Below, one piece after another: positions 1 to 11,135 of a DNA stretch of 20,000 nt (its first letter is position 1; every line of letters starts with the position of its first letter). A program made the translations under genes and the position numbers. The notes under the pieces are model-generated. The model made no database searches, was not told the DNA's origin, and saw nothing but the letters and a program-made list of their open reading frames with translations. Source of the DNA: Chrysomallon squamiferum (Eukaryota; Mollusca; Gastropoda; Neomphalida; Peltospiridae). The stretch lies in the NCBI GenBank assembly GCA_012295275.1, contig CM022670.1, positions 2,018,335 through 2,038,334 of the forward strand. Direction: 5' to 3'.

Positions 1-338
1 AGATTCAAATTTTAATAGTTTACATCTATCGCGGTTGCAGATATAAATATCACAGTCTTTGATACCGGGTGAGTTCAGTCTGAGATAGTTAATCTATATG
101 GTCACTGGAGATGTTAAAGCCTGCATATCGTCCTTCTCTCGTGAAAAAAAGTGCGTTACGCATCTAGCCCATGTTAGCTGCTTGTTGCTTCATAAACACG
201 TTCAGTTGTTAGATTAGCCGAAACATAAAGAACAACAACAAAAAATATTTAAATAAGATAAATAAATGCAAACTGACGTATGTTTCCTAACATGATAAAC
301 CAAATTGGTAAAATGATAACTGACAAGATTTCATGAAC
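1..338. other. Unique AT-rich sequence, no gene seen
   Basis: No open frame of note, no RNA gene and no repeat recognised. Confidence 0.6.
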
Positions 339-369
<31 letters not shown>

Positions 370-545
370 GAAAAAATTAAAACCAGAAGAAAACGTAAAA
401 GACAAAAAAGAAGAAGATGAAGAAGAAGAAACAAAGAAATAAGAATAAAAGAAACGAATAAAATATAAGTATAAATAATAATAATAATAAATAATAATAA
501 TAATAGTAATAATAATAATAGTAATAGTAAAGAAGAAGAAAAACA
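339..545. repeat. Poly-A, AAG-rich purine tract and (TAA)n
   Basis: A27 (339-365), then an almost pure purine stretch with AGA/AAG triplets (366-445), then (ATA)n with a few GTA interruptions (472-530). The minus-strand open frames here are homopolymeric translations. Confidence 0.95.
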
Positions 546-1219
546 AGAATGAGAAGATTTCCGTAGATGTAACTGTATTTTCATTCAAAAACAGTAAATA
601 TATTTAAATTCAAAAATATCACGAAGGCCGCTTTCAAAACTAGTGAATATTAGTCTTATAAAAATAAACAACTAAATCAATAATTGTTTTAAATAAATGA
701 ACTGTAATATAAGTCTCCTTGAAAATAAATTAAAATGAAGATTAAGAATATCTTACAAAATAAAATCTAAAAAGAAAAAAGGAAGAAGAAAAAAAAAAGA
801 GAGAAGCTGTTACAACTCTTTGCGATGGCATCAGCACATTGTTCTCGATAAAAGAAAGCAAACATGTTTGAAAGACGACATTTTCGTTGTTTGCTGTTAA
901 AAGTAGCACCAAACTGCTGCGAGGATTTGAAGGCCGAAATCTCGTCTGAGCTCGCGCCAGAACGAGACTTACACCTCTCCGTTAAAATGCGTCCGTGAGA
1001 TGCGCATTCAACCTGTCCTGCTCGAGCGCGCTCGGTTTGTGAAATGATGTCTGGTGTGGGGGATTTTACAAATAAAATTTAAGCCGATTATTTGCGGCGC
1101 GATAGAACACAAATTTATCCGACCTCTGATTCAATCTGCATAAATCTGTTCTCAAACGCTGCTATTTAAATAGCAGTGCAGACAAATGTGTTGATCAAAT
1201 AGAATCATTTTTACGATAA
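546..1219. other. Unique sequence with a less AT-rich patch (822-1130)
   Basis: AT-rich at first. The patch at 822-1130 has more G+C and several CG dinucleotides. No coding signal recognised. Confidence 0.5.
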
Positions 1220-1356
1220 TTTTTTTTTTTTTTTTTTTTTTTTAAGAGCTGGTCTTTTTAAAGAACGAAAACAAAATTAATAAAAAAAAAAAATAAATAA
1301 ATTTGTTCAAATAAATAAATAAACGATAATTATAAATAAATAAATAAATAATAAAT
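1220..1356. repeat. Poly-T and (AAAT)n
   Basis: T24 at 1220-1243 followed by imperfect AAAT tetramers from about 1280. Confidence 0.95.
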
Positions 1357-1510
1357 TTGTTGTCAGGTCCTGAAAATTACCTGGATTCGCCACTCAGTTG
1401 ACTCGATGTTGAGTAATGTTGAAATGTTTTGTATTTATTTAAAATATTCATTATTAAATTTATCATCATTATCAGCAGCAATGATATCATCACATCGTCA
1501 TCATTAAATG

Positions 1511-1700
1511 TATTACTTCTACAACTACTACTACACTATTACTTCTATTACTATTACAACTACTATTACAATAGCTACTACTGTTACTACTTTTACAACA
1601 ACAGTTACTACTACTACTGCTGCTACTACTGCTACTACTACTACTACTACTACTGTTATTATTATTAGTATTAGTATTATTAGTAGTAGTAGTATTATTA
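1511..1700. repeat. (ACT/TAC)n triplet repeat with TTA/TAG end
   Basis: Imperfect ACT triplets that turn into ATT and AGT triplets toward 1700. The two plus-strand open frames here (Tyr-rich or Thr-rich) are translations of the repeat. Confidence 0.95.
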
Positions 1701-1712
1701 TAAAATTATATT

Positions 1713-2189
1713 ACTGAACCAGCAATGATGATGTATGTCATTTGTAACTGAGGAATGTTAGATCGCACACAACAGTAACCATAACATATTCGATATCTAA
1801 TAACACGTATTATTAAAGAATACTGAGGTATTTCTTATGTATGATGATGGTGTATTTGTTCTGTGTGTGTATATGTATTTATATATAATTCTGTTTGTCT
1901 GTGCGTGTGTCAGTATCCAGCCTGCAGATGCTTTTTAACATTACAATAGCTGAAATGGATATTTAAAAAAATAAATAAATAAATAAACAAATGTAAATTT
2001 TAAATATCACAATCAACATCGATCGATACTAAAATTAAATACAGAGGCTCAAAAAAAAAAAGTCATTCATCGTAGGCGACCTGGTTGACAAAATATCACT
2101 TTCAAGTTAAAAACCGTTTATATTGTACTAATAATAATAAATTAAAAAAACAAACAAAAAAACATGTAAAACTCGAAACCCGCAGCATG
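1713..2189. other. Unique AT-rich sequence, no gene seen
   Basis: Contains a short (AAAT)n near 1970-1988 and A11 near 2051. Nothing else recognised. Confidence 0.55.
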
Positions 2190-2228
2190 GCACGAGACGT
2201 AATGTAAGAGCACGTGCCGGTCTCGTGC
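2190..2228. repeat. Perfect 9 bp inverted repeat around an E-box
   Basis: GCACGAGAC (2190-2198) and GTCTCGTGC (2220-2228). The 21-base spacer contains CACGTG. A TCACGTGA box lies 130 bp further on (2357-2364). Confidence 0.55.
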
Positions 2229-2938
2229 TTCTCTTAGCGCGACGTCTGCTCCCTGTCCTTTCATTAACTTGTTTTATGAACAGCGTGTACAACTCGGGCA
2301 GACAGACAAAAACACGACGTTACACCTACGGGTAGAACAGGTGAGAGCTGTACAAATCACGTGACCTCGCTCGGCTCTCTCAGTCACGAGAAGAAGATGA
2401 AGAAAAAAAAAGCGGCAGGTGCTGGGTCTTCTCCCCCCGCTTCGATCCAAAAGGATGGCGTCCCACAATGAAGCGGCTATTAGATATTTGATCAGTGTTT
2501 TACACTGGGTCGGGGATTCACTGAAGAATTTTAAAAGGGCGGGTGAGACCGTCTTGTTTGTATCGGGCTGGCATGCATTAAAGCGGGGGTCAACAGCAGC
2601 GGAGGAAAAACGTACACAGAAGATAGGGTCTCTCTTCCACACTAGTACATTCCACCTCTTTGACCGAAACAGGTCGCCATTGTTTCCCAGTTATTTTAAG
2701 AATCGAATCGGACTAGCGCTAGTACGACAAATTACAATAAAATGTTTGTAAAGACTGTTTGCTAATTGTTGCATTGCATGCCGGTTAGCGGCGAGATGCG
2801 AAGCGAAGCTGCCACTTTTGTTTTCGCACACGTTAAACTCTCCTGTATGAAGAGTCACGAAAATTCTTTCATTTGAAGAAAACTGAACCTCACCGCCAAA
2901 AGAGTTCCGCTTTGTATCAAATCTGGATACTGACAGTT
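2229..2938. other. Less AT-rich unique island, no recognised gene
   Basis: The most complex patch of the left half, with open frames on both strands (2419-2751 plus, 110 codons; 2274-2642 minus, 122 codons) that overlap each other and resemble no family I know. The TCACGTGA at 2357-2364 is a full MITF/USF-type E-box. It could be a regulatory element or an unrecognised exon. Confidence 0.4.
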
Positions 2939-2961
2939 AATGTTGGAAACTATCCAACATT
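2939..2961. repeat. Perfect 9 bp inverted repeat with 5-base loop
   Basis: AATGTTGGA and TCCAACATT separated by AACTA, followed by a G7 run. Could form a hairpin in single-stranded DNA or RNA; function unknown. Confidence 0.65.
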
Positions 2962-3475
2962 GGGGGGGTTAAAAAAGAAAAAAAGTAAAACGCTATTTTC
3001 AGTTTAACATGTTTTATTTAGTTTAAATTCTTCAAAACATTCACGACATACGACTGGAACTTGATAGTTTAATATGTACAGGAAGTAAATGTCAACAGAA
3101 GGACCAGAAGTATGCTAGAAAGTAAAACGGAGTTTACAAAATTTAAATCAAGACAAGCAGACAAATATTGATTGGATTTTGACATAAAGAAAAATCTCTG
3201 GCTACTGCCCATCGCATGGGCTTGTACCTGTGTGGACTCTCAAGGTAAGTGTTTAAATTAAATACGTAACAGAGGACTGCAGTGTCTCTGTTTCTCTCTT
3301 TCGTACCCACTTGCTTTCTGTTCCACATATTACTGCTTCCGTCGTCAGCAGCAAATGAAATAGTATAAAACAAATTTATATGTTGCTATAAAACGTAATT
3401 ATGCTAATTTTATTTTATTTTGTTTTGATTTACTAAATATAAATTGTTGATATGAAAAACATTAAGGATAAGCTA

Positions 3476-3478
<3 letters not shown>
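2962..3478. other. Unique AT-rich sequence, no gene seen
   Basis: A 76-codon minus-strand open frame (3143-3373) has no family resemblance or flanking signals. Nothing else recognised. Confidence 0.55.
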
Positions 3479-3518
<40 letters not shown>

Positions 3519-3633
3519 TTTCTGAAAAGTAATAGTTTTCATTATCCGCCACCGCTGTTTTATTCTTTCTATCTTTTTTTTTTTTTTTTTTAATTTTAAT
3601 TTTATTTTTATTTTGTATTATAATTATTATTAT

Positions 3634-3664
<31 letters not shown>
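3479..3664. repeat. (AT)n and two poly-T tracts
   Basis: (AT)n at 3479-3509, a T-rich run at 3574-3592 and T26 or more ending at 3664, with (ATT)n between. A Lys/Ile-rich minus-strand frame here is an artefact. Confidence 0.95.
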
Positions 3665-3900
3665 GTTACCAATTCAATTAACAATATGATTTAAAATCAT
3701 TTGGACATAATCTAATAATATATTACAATTACTGACAACATTCAAAGAGAGAGTTTGAAATAATAAAATAACTGTACTGAATATAAATATTCGAAGTCAT
3801 TATTGGATGGGCAGTCTTTGAAACATTGTGATTTCCAAAATACATTACTGCCAACAAAGTATTCTCCACATAAAACTCACAGTGATTCGTATATATATTG

Positions 3901-4016
3901 CATACATTTATACATACATACATACATACATACATAATACATACATACATACATACATATACATACACATATACATATATATATATATATATATACACAT
4001 ACATATACATACATAC
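3901..4016. repeat. (CATA)n with internal (AT)n
   Basis: Tetramer CATA repeat (3901-3959), then ACATAT/(AT)n, then CATA again. Overlapping Tyr/Ile/His open frames on both strands are repeat translations. Confidence 0.95.
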
Positions 4017-4290
4017 TTACGCAAACATATACACATATACACATTTTATGTATCCTGTATATAACTGTATCTGCCAATGTCTGTATATTTGTATATGTGT
4101 AAGTGCATGTGTTAAGTGCGTTTTTCTCTCTGTGTCCTAGTTTTGAGAAAGGGTCATGAAGTTGCGCATTTGCAGGATGGAATATACGATTTAGTGTTTA
4201 ACACGTGCATTTTGTCATTGGCGTGTGCTAACTTTTTTAATTACGTAACTTTTATTTGCAGTTAAATTCTTAACTAGTTTAATTTGAATA

Positions 4291-4403
4291 AAATAAGTAA
4301 AATAAATAAACAAATAAATAAAATAAATAAAATAAATAAAATAAATAATAATAATAATATTAATAATAATAGGAATAATAACAACAACAACAACAACAAC
4401 AAC
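4291..4403. repeat. (AAAT)n, (AAT)n and (AAC)n in series
   Basis: AAAT tetramers (4297-4346), AAT triplets (to about 4378), then AAC triplets (4380-4403): three related motifs in direct succession. Confidence 0.93.
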
Positions 4404-4835
4404 ATTTAAAATCCAAGACGCAGGTCACTGTTACTAATGCTGTTTCATTAACTTAACAAAAATTAAAACTAACCCGCATATATATACACAACTGATTTTA
4501 AAAACCGCATTTTTTGTAAAAACAACTGATTTATGAGTTTATCAATTTTCACCACTAACTGACCGCATTTTTTATTTTATTTTTATTTTTTCATATTTTC
4601 TGCCATTAACGGATCGTTGTGCTTAATTGAGACGAAGGCCGTAAAAGGTGTAGAAATGTTTCTATTATCAGCCTGTAAGTTGTGCCAAACTGCCAAAACG
4701 TTTTTCTTTTTATAGACTGTTCATCCCGATATTACACACATCTGATAATTATTATTATTAACAAACCGCTTAAACCACATGGAAGCCTACGTTTATATAC
4801 AGATGTGTATATTTATACCTACGTACACAAAAACA
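4404..4835. other. Unique AT-rich sequence, no gene seen
   Basis: No coding, RNA or notable repeat signal recognised. Confidence 0.55.
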
Positions 4836-4970
4836 CACACATATACATACATAATATATATACATACGTATATGCATTTATGAGTAAATACATACATACA
4901 TGCTTTCATGCATAAATACATGCATATTTCTGTTTCTTCATCCTTTTATCCATCCATCTATGTATATGTC

Positions 4971-5028
<58 letters not shown>
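4836..5028. repeat. (CATA)n-rich tract followed by (TG)n
   Basis: Interrupted CATA tetramers at 4836-4926, then a 54 bp pure (TG)n at 4975-5028. Confidence 0.95.
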
Positions 5029-5029
<1 letters not shown>

Positions 5030-5125
5030 ACCTCTCTGTGTCCACAATGGTAACCATGTTGTGTCACTGTGTTGAACGTTTAGAAAAAACTTTAATTTGG
5101 AGTAACCCACCACACACAGTGACGT

Positions 5126-5177
5126 AAACATTTATGTAAACACCGATGTAAACACTGATGTAAACAAAAATAAACAG

Positions 5178-5208
<31 letters not shown>
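5126..5208. repeat. 12 bp minisatellite and poly-A
   Basis: Three to four copies of ATGTAAACACYG (5135-5166), then A29 at 5180-5208. Confidence 0.85.
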
Positions 5209-5212
<4 letters not shown>

Positions 5213-6120
5213 CTGAGAAATCGATCACGCTGAAAGACATCCACATGGCCTTAACGACTAGTGAAATTCTTTGGGTACGGTATTCTCGTTATACACCTTA
5301 TACCGTACGTCGTGGTCGCTCTGTTTTTCAAACGTTCCACGAACTCTGCCCTCATTTTCTTTTTAACCTCGTTAGCTTCCAGATTTATTATTTTCCCCAC
5401 ACTATTATAGCTAATTCCTGGTTCCATTTTTCACAAAGAGGACGCTGCCAAAGGCGGGTTGTGCTATTAGCGTCGTATCTCGCACACATACTTCACAGGC
5501 AGTGCATTAATCACGTTTTATTTTGATCAAAGGCACATTCAGAAGACTTCGCCAGATACGCACATTATTGCGTCACTTTCTGCTCTGCTCGTGCATGTGG
5601 GACATCTGTGTTGTATCATCTCTGAGTGGATTTCATAAGCACATCTAACAATTAGTATAACCTGCAATAAATAATACTTCGTGAAATAAAAACACGAACT
5701 TGATGATCATGATGATGGACATGATTTTGATTCGATTTTGAATGATGACGTAACAGTGACAAAAATGATGCATTTGTTAGGATATTCTGTCATGTACGTG
5801 TGTGTATATCTGTTTTTTTGAAGTTACACGTGTATTGCATATGACAGACTTGTCCATCATTATTAGAATTTTCCCAGCGCATGTTAATGTTATCTTAAGC
5901 CTGGTTACATAACAACAGATAGACAAACACATGTTATAGACTTGTGCGTGAAGGTCACTGCGAAATCGAAGATATTCTAAATATCCCCAAAAGACCAGGG
6001 TGTTGCTGTGACATTTCACTTGTTAATTTGTATCCCAAGAAAACTAAAGGTCGAAAGGAAATGACATTAATAGCAGGCATCATTGATTCCAGAAACACAA
6101 AAATGCATTTATAATATTTG
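5209..6120. other. Unique sequence, left part less AT-rich, no gene recognised
   Basis: A 93-codon open frame at 5245-5526 lies in mixed-composition sequence but matches no family I know and has no clear splice borders. 5641-6120 is plain AT-rich sequence. Confidence 0.45.
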
Positions 6121-6211
6121 AAATAAAAAAATATATATAAAAAAAAAAACATGATACACTTACTTTTCGATATTTTAATTTCATTTAAAAAAAAAAAAAA
6201 AATGAATGGTT

Positions 6212-6269
<58 letters not shown>

Positions 6270-6283
6270 ATGAATGAATGAAT
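6121..6283. repeat. Poly-A, (AAT)n and (GAAT)n
   Basis: Short A runs (6139-6150 and 6187-6202), pure (AAT)n at 6214-6267, and a (GAAT)n tail to 6283. Confidence 0.95.
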
Positions 6284-7080
6284 CAATGTAATCTTACAAA
6301 ACTCCGGTATGTTTGGTTGTAACATAACCATTCTGTTATTACGTATTTGTCTTACGTATAAATAAGGATTTATAATTATACAGAATTCAAAGCCATTCTC
6401 TACGATATATTAACATTACTATATAACAGTTTTGTTCAAGCTGTTTCGTAATATTTGATCCTACCGTTACACTAGCATCCAAAATCTTTTTGTATCCCAT
6501 AAAACCGTGCAGAAATTTTGCTTCAAAGACTTAATAACAATTATGTATATCACAGACACAGGTTTCCAGTATAACAAGAAATGTGCTTCGCGAACATTAA
6601 TCTCCAGTACAAAATAATTCGAACATTTTCCACTATTAGTTTATCAAACATAATGATATTCTCTTCCCAGTCTCTGGGAAGGTACATACACAACTTATCG
6701 TATTGCTAAAATGAGTAGCGTATTTCACTGAGACTGGTTTTGTCTCTCATTAACTAAGTAGTTTCTGAGACGTATATAACTGTAGATTAAAATATGTGTT
6801 GATTATGAATTGTCTTACTTCATTCACCGAATCAATCCGATATTTAATACAAAAAGTCGATTTCAGATTTGACTGAACAAGTGCTATATGTTAGCCAAGA
6901 ATGTTCTGAACTAACTAAAAATAATAGTGAAAAGAGCTGATTTTATGAAATTTGATAATTTCACCCCAAAACAAAATAAATAAAAATAAAAATAAAACAA
7001 TGTTAAGTATGTAAATATATATACAAATACAATAAAAAATAGATAAACTGGTATAATCCGGTTCGTGAAAACCGGAATTA
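6284..7080. other. Unique AT-rich sequence, no gene seen
   Basis: Apart from the palindrome at 6663 and an imperfect CCGGTT/AACCGG inverted repeat at about 7053-7081, nothing is recognised. Confidence 0.55.
6663..6681. repeat. Perfect 8 bp inverted repeat with 3-base loop
   Basis: CTTCCCAG-TCT-CTGGGAAG. A compact palindrome in otherwise unique AT-rich sequence; could be a dimeric factor site. Confidence 0.6.
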
Positions 7081-7148
7081 ATTTTTTATTTATTTATTTT
7101 TTTTTTTTTTTTAGCTTCAACTTTTCCTTCTTTGTCGCCCTTTATCTT

Positions 7149-7187
<39 letters not shown>

Positions 7188-7200
7188 CGCAATTTTTTTT
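7081..7200. repeat. T-rich tract with T32
   Basis: (TTTA)n and T runs from 7081, and an uninterrupted T32 at 7151-7182. Confidence 0.93.
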
Positions 7201-7660
7201 TCTATTTTTCTATTTGAGCCATTGTATGGCATATAATACGTTAAACGTTATGCAACTTAGAACTTATGGAAATTTAATCAACTGAATGAAGAAAGTCGTA
7301 CATGTTTTGAATCTCTTCGCGGAGTTTTCTGCTGCATATGTAAACTAGATATGACACAGCGGGAAACACAAGACAAACACATTGTGAGAAAACTCTATTA
7401 TGAAGAAATTCTGAAAAATGGTTTTCATGCGATTTATCATAGAAAAAGGACATTTCTAAAATTCTTTCTCATCGTAAAGCATGCAGACACGTAAAAAAAA
7501 AAACGTACAAATTAAAAACAGTTTCGTTAAATCATTTCACCAGTTATTTATTGGATAATAATTTTGTTACAGTATTTTGGTTTATAATTGTGAAAAACTT
7601 GCTCCCTTCCGTTTAGGTGAAGCTCAACGTAATGTTTTAAAAACTGGAATCGTTCCGCTT
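7201..7660. other. Unique AT-rich sequence, no gene seen
   Basis: No open frame or RNA signal recognised. An isolated TGTGAGAAA at 7383-7391 fits the CSL/Su(H) consensus but is expected by chance at this density. Confidence 0.55.
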
Positions 7661-8519
7661 TGATGGTTCATTATTTTTTTTTCTCGTTCCAGCAAGTGCC
7701 CCGTGTTTACAATTTGGGAAATTTTGTCTGTACACAGTGTACATGTATTTGTTTTTAACATCACTGATGCTGTGGTGCAGTCTCTATGTATTCAAGTGTC
7801 ACCTGTAATTACTATAGTAACTGTGACTTGTAGTCACGGTTAAATATTATCCACACATTACTTAGACTGGACATTATAACTACTCAAACACAATACAAGC
7901 ACGTTACTATGATACGTTCTGTCAAATGTCACATTTCTTATTAAATAGGCTGGTTTTTAAAATCCTTTAATATTTCAGTAGCATTTGCATAAAATACTGT
8001 GTTATCAAGGTAAAACGTAGATAAAATATATATGTCTGTCTGTCGTAAAAACGTATGTTTATAAATATTAAATAACAGCGAACCTAACTAAACAGAACAG
8101 AACAGGGTAACCGTTTTAAAATGAACCGTTTTTTGATGGTTCATTATTTTTTTTCGTTCCACTAACCCCGTTTTTACAATTTGAAATTTTGCCTGTCACA
8201 GTGTACATGTATTTGTTTTAACATCACAATGGGGTGCAAATATTGGCATGTTTTACTATAGTAACTGTGACTTGTGCTATAAAATATAGTCCAATAACTT
8301 AGACTGTTATGTTGGAACGAGAAAATAAGGTTATGATACGTTTGAAAATCATGTTATTAAACAGTTTAAAATCCTTTAATATTTCAGAATTTGCAAAAAT
8401 ACTGTGTTACTCAAGGTAAAACGTAGATAAAATTAATTTTCTGTCGTGTTAAAATATTAAATAACAGCGAACCTAACTAAACAGAAAAACAGGGTAACCG
8501 TGTAGTATGAACCGTTTTA
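7661..8519 (+). repeat. Direct tandem duplication, ~473 bp and ~386 bp copies
   Basis: Copy 1 (7661-8133) and copy 2 (8134-8519) start with TGATGGTTCATTATTTTTTT and share, in order, CAGTGTACATGTATTTG, ACTATAGTAACTGTGACTTG, ATCCTTTAATATTTCAG, TAAAACGTAGATAAAAT, AACAGCGAACCTAACTAAAC and CAGGGTAACCGT near the end. The offset falls from 473 at the left end to 389 at the right, so copy 2 has lost about 84 bp net through many small gaps rather than one deletion. There is no open frame, terminal inverted repeat or target-site duplication that I can see. Confidence 0.9.
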
Positions 8520-8521
8520 GT

Positions 8522-8800
8522 CTTATGATCGTGTTACAAAAAATCTAGTCATTTTTAAACCGTTGTATAGTTAGAAACGAGAAAATATATTTAGTTTTAA
8601 AGAATCATATTGAATAAAATAATTATTAATTAAAGTTTGTGTGTTAAAAGAGAAAATTTGTATTTTCAGGATCACTTTATAAAAACTAGTTATTCATTTT
8701 GTGTGTTAGAAAGGGAAAACATATATATATATATATAGTTTTTAGAATCACGTTATAAAAGTTAGTCACTAACTTTGTGTGTTAGAATGGGAAAAAATTC
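8522..8800 (+). repeat. Diverged tandem repeat, ~62-76 bp unit
   Basis: Roughly three and a half units. The clearest two start TTTGTGTGTTAGAAAGGGAAAA (8698) and TTTGTGTGTTAAAAGAGAAAA (8635) and carry GAATCACGTTATAAAA or its variant GGATCACTTTATAAAA plus a CTAGT/TTAGTCA ending. A partial unit begins at 8774 (TTTGTGTGTTAGAATGGGAA), and an older one covers 8522-8634. The unit at 8698 has gained an (AT)n run (8721-8738). Function unknown. Confidence 0.75.
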
Positions 8801-10429
8801 GAAACGATTATCCTTCCAATATCCTTTATGGTGCGTGAAGTCCAGGTTTTTGTCGCCTGTGTTTTCTCCGTGTGAAACAAACAACAGGACCACCTAAGCA
8901 AAAACTTCTTTCCAAACGGTTTTCGCATCCTTGCGTCTGCTCCTAGTTTAAAAAGTCTGGTTTCCATGAACTCAGTATTCGGGAGAAGTCGTCAGAAATG
9001 TCAGGCATGTCATATCACGTGATCTCACTGGAGGGTCCAGTATCTGACAGGCTTTTCAAACGGAGACGTGGTAAACTTGTTTGCTGTCGATACACAAGTG
9101 TCGAATACTTTGAAACAAATCTGAACATGTGTCCCCACCAGATATCTGGCCTATTCTTTGATGAGGGATTTTCAGATTGTGCAAAATATCAACACAATTA
9201 TTGAGTTAAAACGTAAAGGTGAGGTGAGACCCTTTTGAAAATGTGAACATTTTCTTAATTTATACAATGAAGGGGGGGGGGAATGTATTTAACGACACAC
9301 TCAACATTTACATTATGATCAATTACCACACAGGTAACTAGAAAAGAAACCTGATCCTTATCATCCCATGAACTATTCTTTTTCGGTAAGCAGCTAATCA
9401 CATTTTTTTATGTACCTTCTCATAGTTAGGAAAACACACACCTCGATTTTTCACAAAACAGTCACAGAAACTGGAAAGAGTTGGAAATAGCCAGAGATGA
9501 GCGCTAAGCAGAGTTGATCCTTCAACCTGTTACACCTCGGCTCAGCGGTACGCCACTTGGCTTCAAACGGTGAAACTGTATTAACATCTATATCTGACAA
9601 AAAAATATATATGTTTACGTGTTGTTTATAACGGCTATTATTAAAGATAAACTAACGAAGAACTTGCATTCATTTGCGATGAAATGGGTGAAAGCTTCAG
9701 GAAAAAGGAAGTGTCATGCAAAAAAAAATATATATATATAAAGAAAGGAATTAAAAACACATACACTTGTATTATATTTATCATAACACTTCTGCATGGC
9801 AGCTGTCGGATGCGAGTTTCGGGGTTAAAGCATGATGCTAGAAAGTCACGGGTTTTAAACTTAGTGGTTTTCCATTTCTTCTTCTTTTTTTTTTTTTTGC
9901 CTCCACTTAATAAAACCCAAATAAAATTAATAAAAGAAAAGAAAATGAGAAAAAAACATGTCGACGAAAAGCCGAATTCGGTTAACGTCGCCAGAAAGGT
10001 GAAGTTATTGCCCCCAGGAATCCCATAACAAGACCATTGGCTTTTTTTTTTTTTCTTTCTTTATGCACGATTTTTATGTGGAAACAGAAAGAGAATTCTC
10101 AACAAAAGACAAAAGTTTGAGACGCACGCTGCTATCTATGTCGAACACCTGCCTTAAATTCTTTATTCATTGATTTTTTTTATAGATTTTTAAAAAAAAA
10201 ATGTATTTATTAAATTGCTTTTTAATATAAAAGAAATGCTTCATTTTTTTTACTTTATTTTTACCTTCAGTATTTCAAAAATTAAAACATACAATAAAAT
10301 AACAAGCATAAAATCATAGCTATTTTCTCTTTTGTCATCACCCAGTCTAATATATATTTTTATTTTTATATTTTTTTTTAGATTTTGGACTATATTATCT
10401 CACGAATGAAGCGAAAAAGTCAGACTTTG

Positions 10430-10432
<3 letters not shown>
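8801..10432. other. Unique sequence with a less AT-rich island (8801-9260)
   Basis: The island has a plus-strand open frame at 8998-9204 (68 codons) and a minus-strand one at 8782-8967, neither resembling a known family, and a TCACGTGA E-box at 9015-9022. A G10 run lies at 9272-9281. From 9600 the sequence is A/T-rich with short homopolymers (a T run near 9887-9898). No gene recognised. Confidence 0.45.

Positions 10433-10501
<69 letters not shown>
10433..10501. repeat. (CT)n microsatellite, ~69 bp
   Basis: Uninterrupted CT dinucleotides. A Leu-Ser open frame across it is the repeat translation. Confidence 0.97.
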
Positions 10502-10505
<4 letters not shown>

Positions 10506-10618
10506 TCTGTTCTTCTGCTTCTTGCTTTTTTTATCGGCCCTTCAATCTTTATATGTTTTTATTTTAAAAGACGAGCGACTTTAACAATGTATTAACTATT
10601 AAACATTCCTGTTCCGTT

Positions 10619-10620
<2 letters not shown>

Positions 10621-10649
<29 letters not shown>
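10621..10649. repeat. Poly-T (T29)
   Basis: An uninterrupted T run followed by AGGGGG. Confidence 0.97.
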
Positions 10650-10651
<2 letters not shown>

Positions 10652-10863
10652 GGGGTTCCTTTATTTTTACTCTGGAATTCCATTTATTATAACCTCAAAA
10701 TAACCTCAAGCAGACACCCTTAAAATTTTATTTGTTTCAGAGTGGCGGCTGAACACCTCTCTTTTGAACATCTTTTTTGTTCCCAGACTAAATACACGTG
10801 TATACTAGTTTAGATTTAAAATTTTACGTCGATGACCGATTTAATACATCACTGAGAAAGCAC
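10650..10863. other. Unique AT-rich spacer, no gene seen
   Basis: Short unique stretch between microsatellites, nothing recognised. Confidence 0.5.
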
Positions 10864-11135
10864 AAAAAAAAAAAATAAAAAAAAAAATAAATAAATAAAT
10901 AAATAAATAAATAAATGCAGATACCATATTATAAACACTGATATATATTATTATTATTATTATTTTAAAACTTACTTTTCCCAAAATTCCAGACTTTAAA
11001 TATACATACATACATACATACATACATACATACATACATACATACATACATACATACATACATACACACATACATATATACAACATCATTAATAATAACA
11101 GTGGTAATCATAGTAGCTGTATGAGTAGTAGTAAC

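Noticed and set aside
249-588. Two minus-strand open frames of 85 and 111 codons
   Set aside because: Homopolymer and triplet-repeat translation (poly-Phe, poly-Leu/Ile).
1429-1717. Tyr-rich and Thr-rich open frames
   Set aside because: Two frames of the same ACT triplet repeat.
2939-2970. Rho-independent terminator-like hairpin
   Set aside because: The genome is eukaryotic and no T run follows on either reading that would fit; bacterial termination does not apply.
3729-4140. Several Tyr/Ile/Val open frames on both strands
   Set aside because: All are translations of the CATA/AT microsatellite.
5245-5526. 93-codon open frame as a gene
   Set aside because: No recognisable family, no splice signals in register, and a length that chance explains. 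Kept only as part of a unique region.
7661-8519. Transposable element with long terminal repeats
   Set aside because: The two copies abut with no internal region, primer-binding site, coding sequence or target-site duplication visible.
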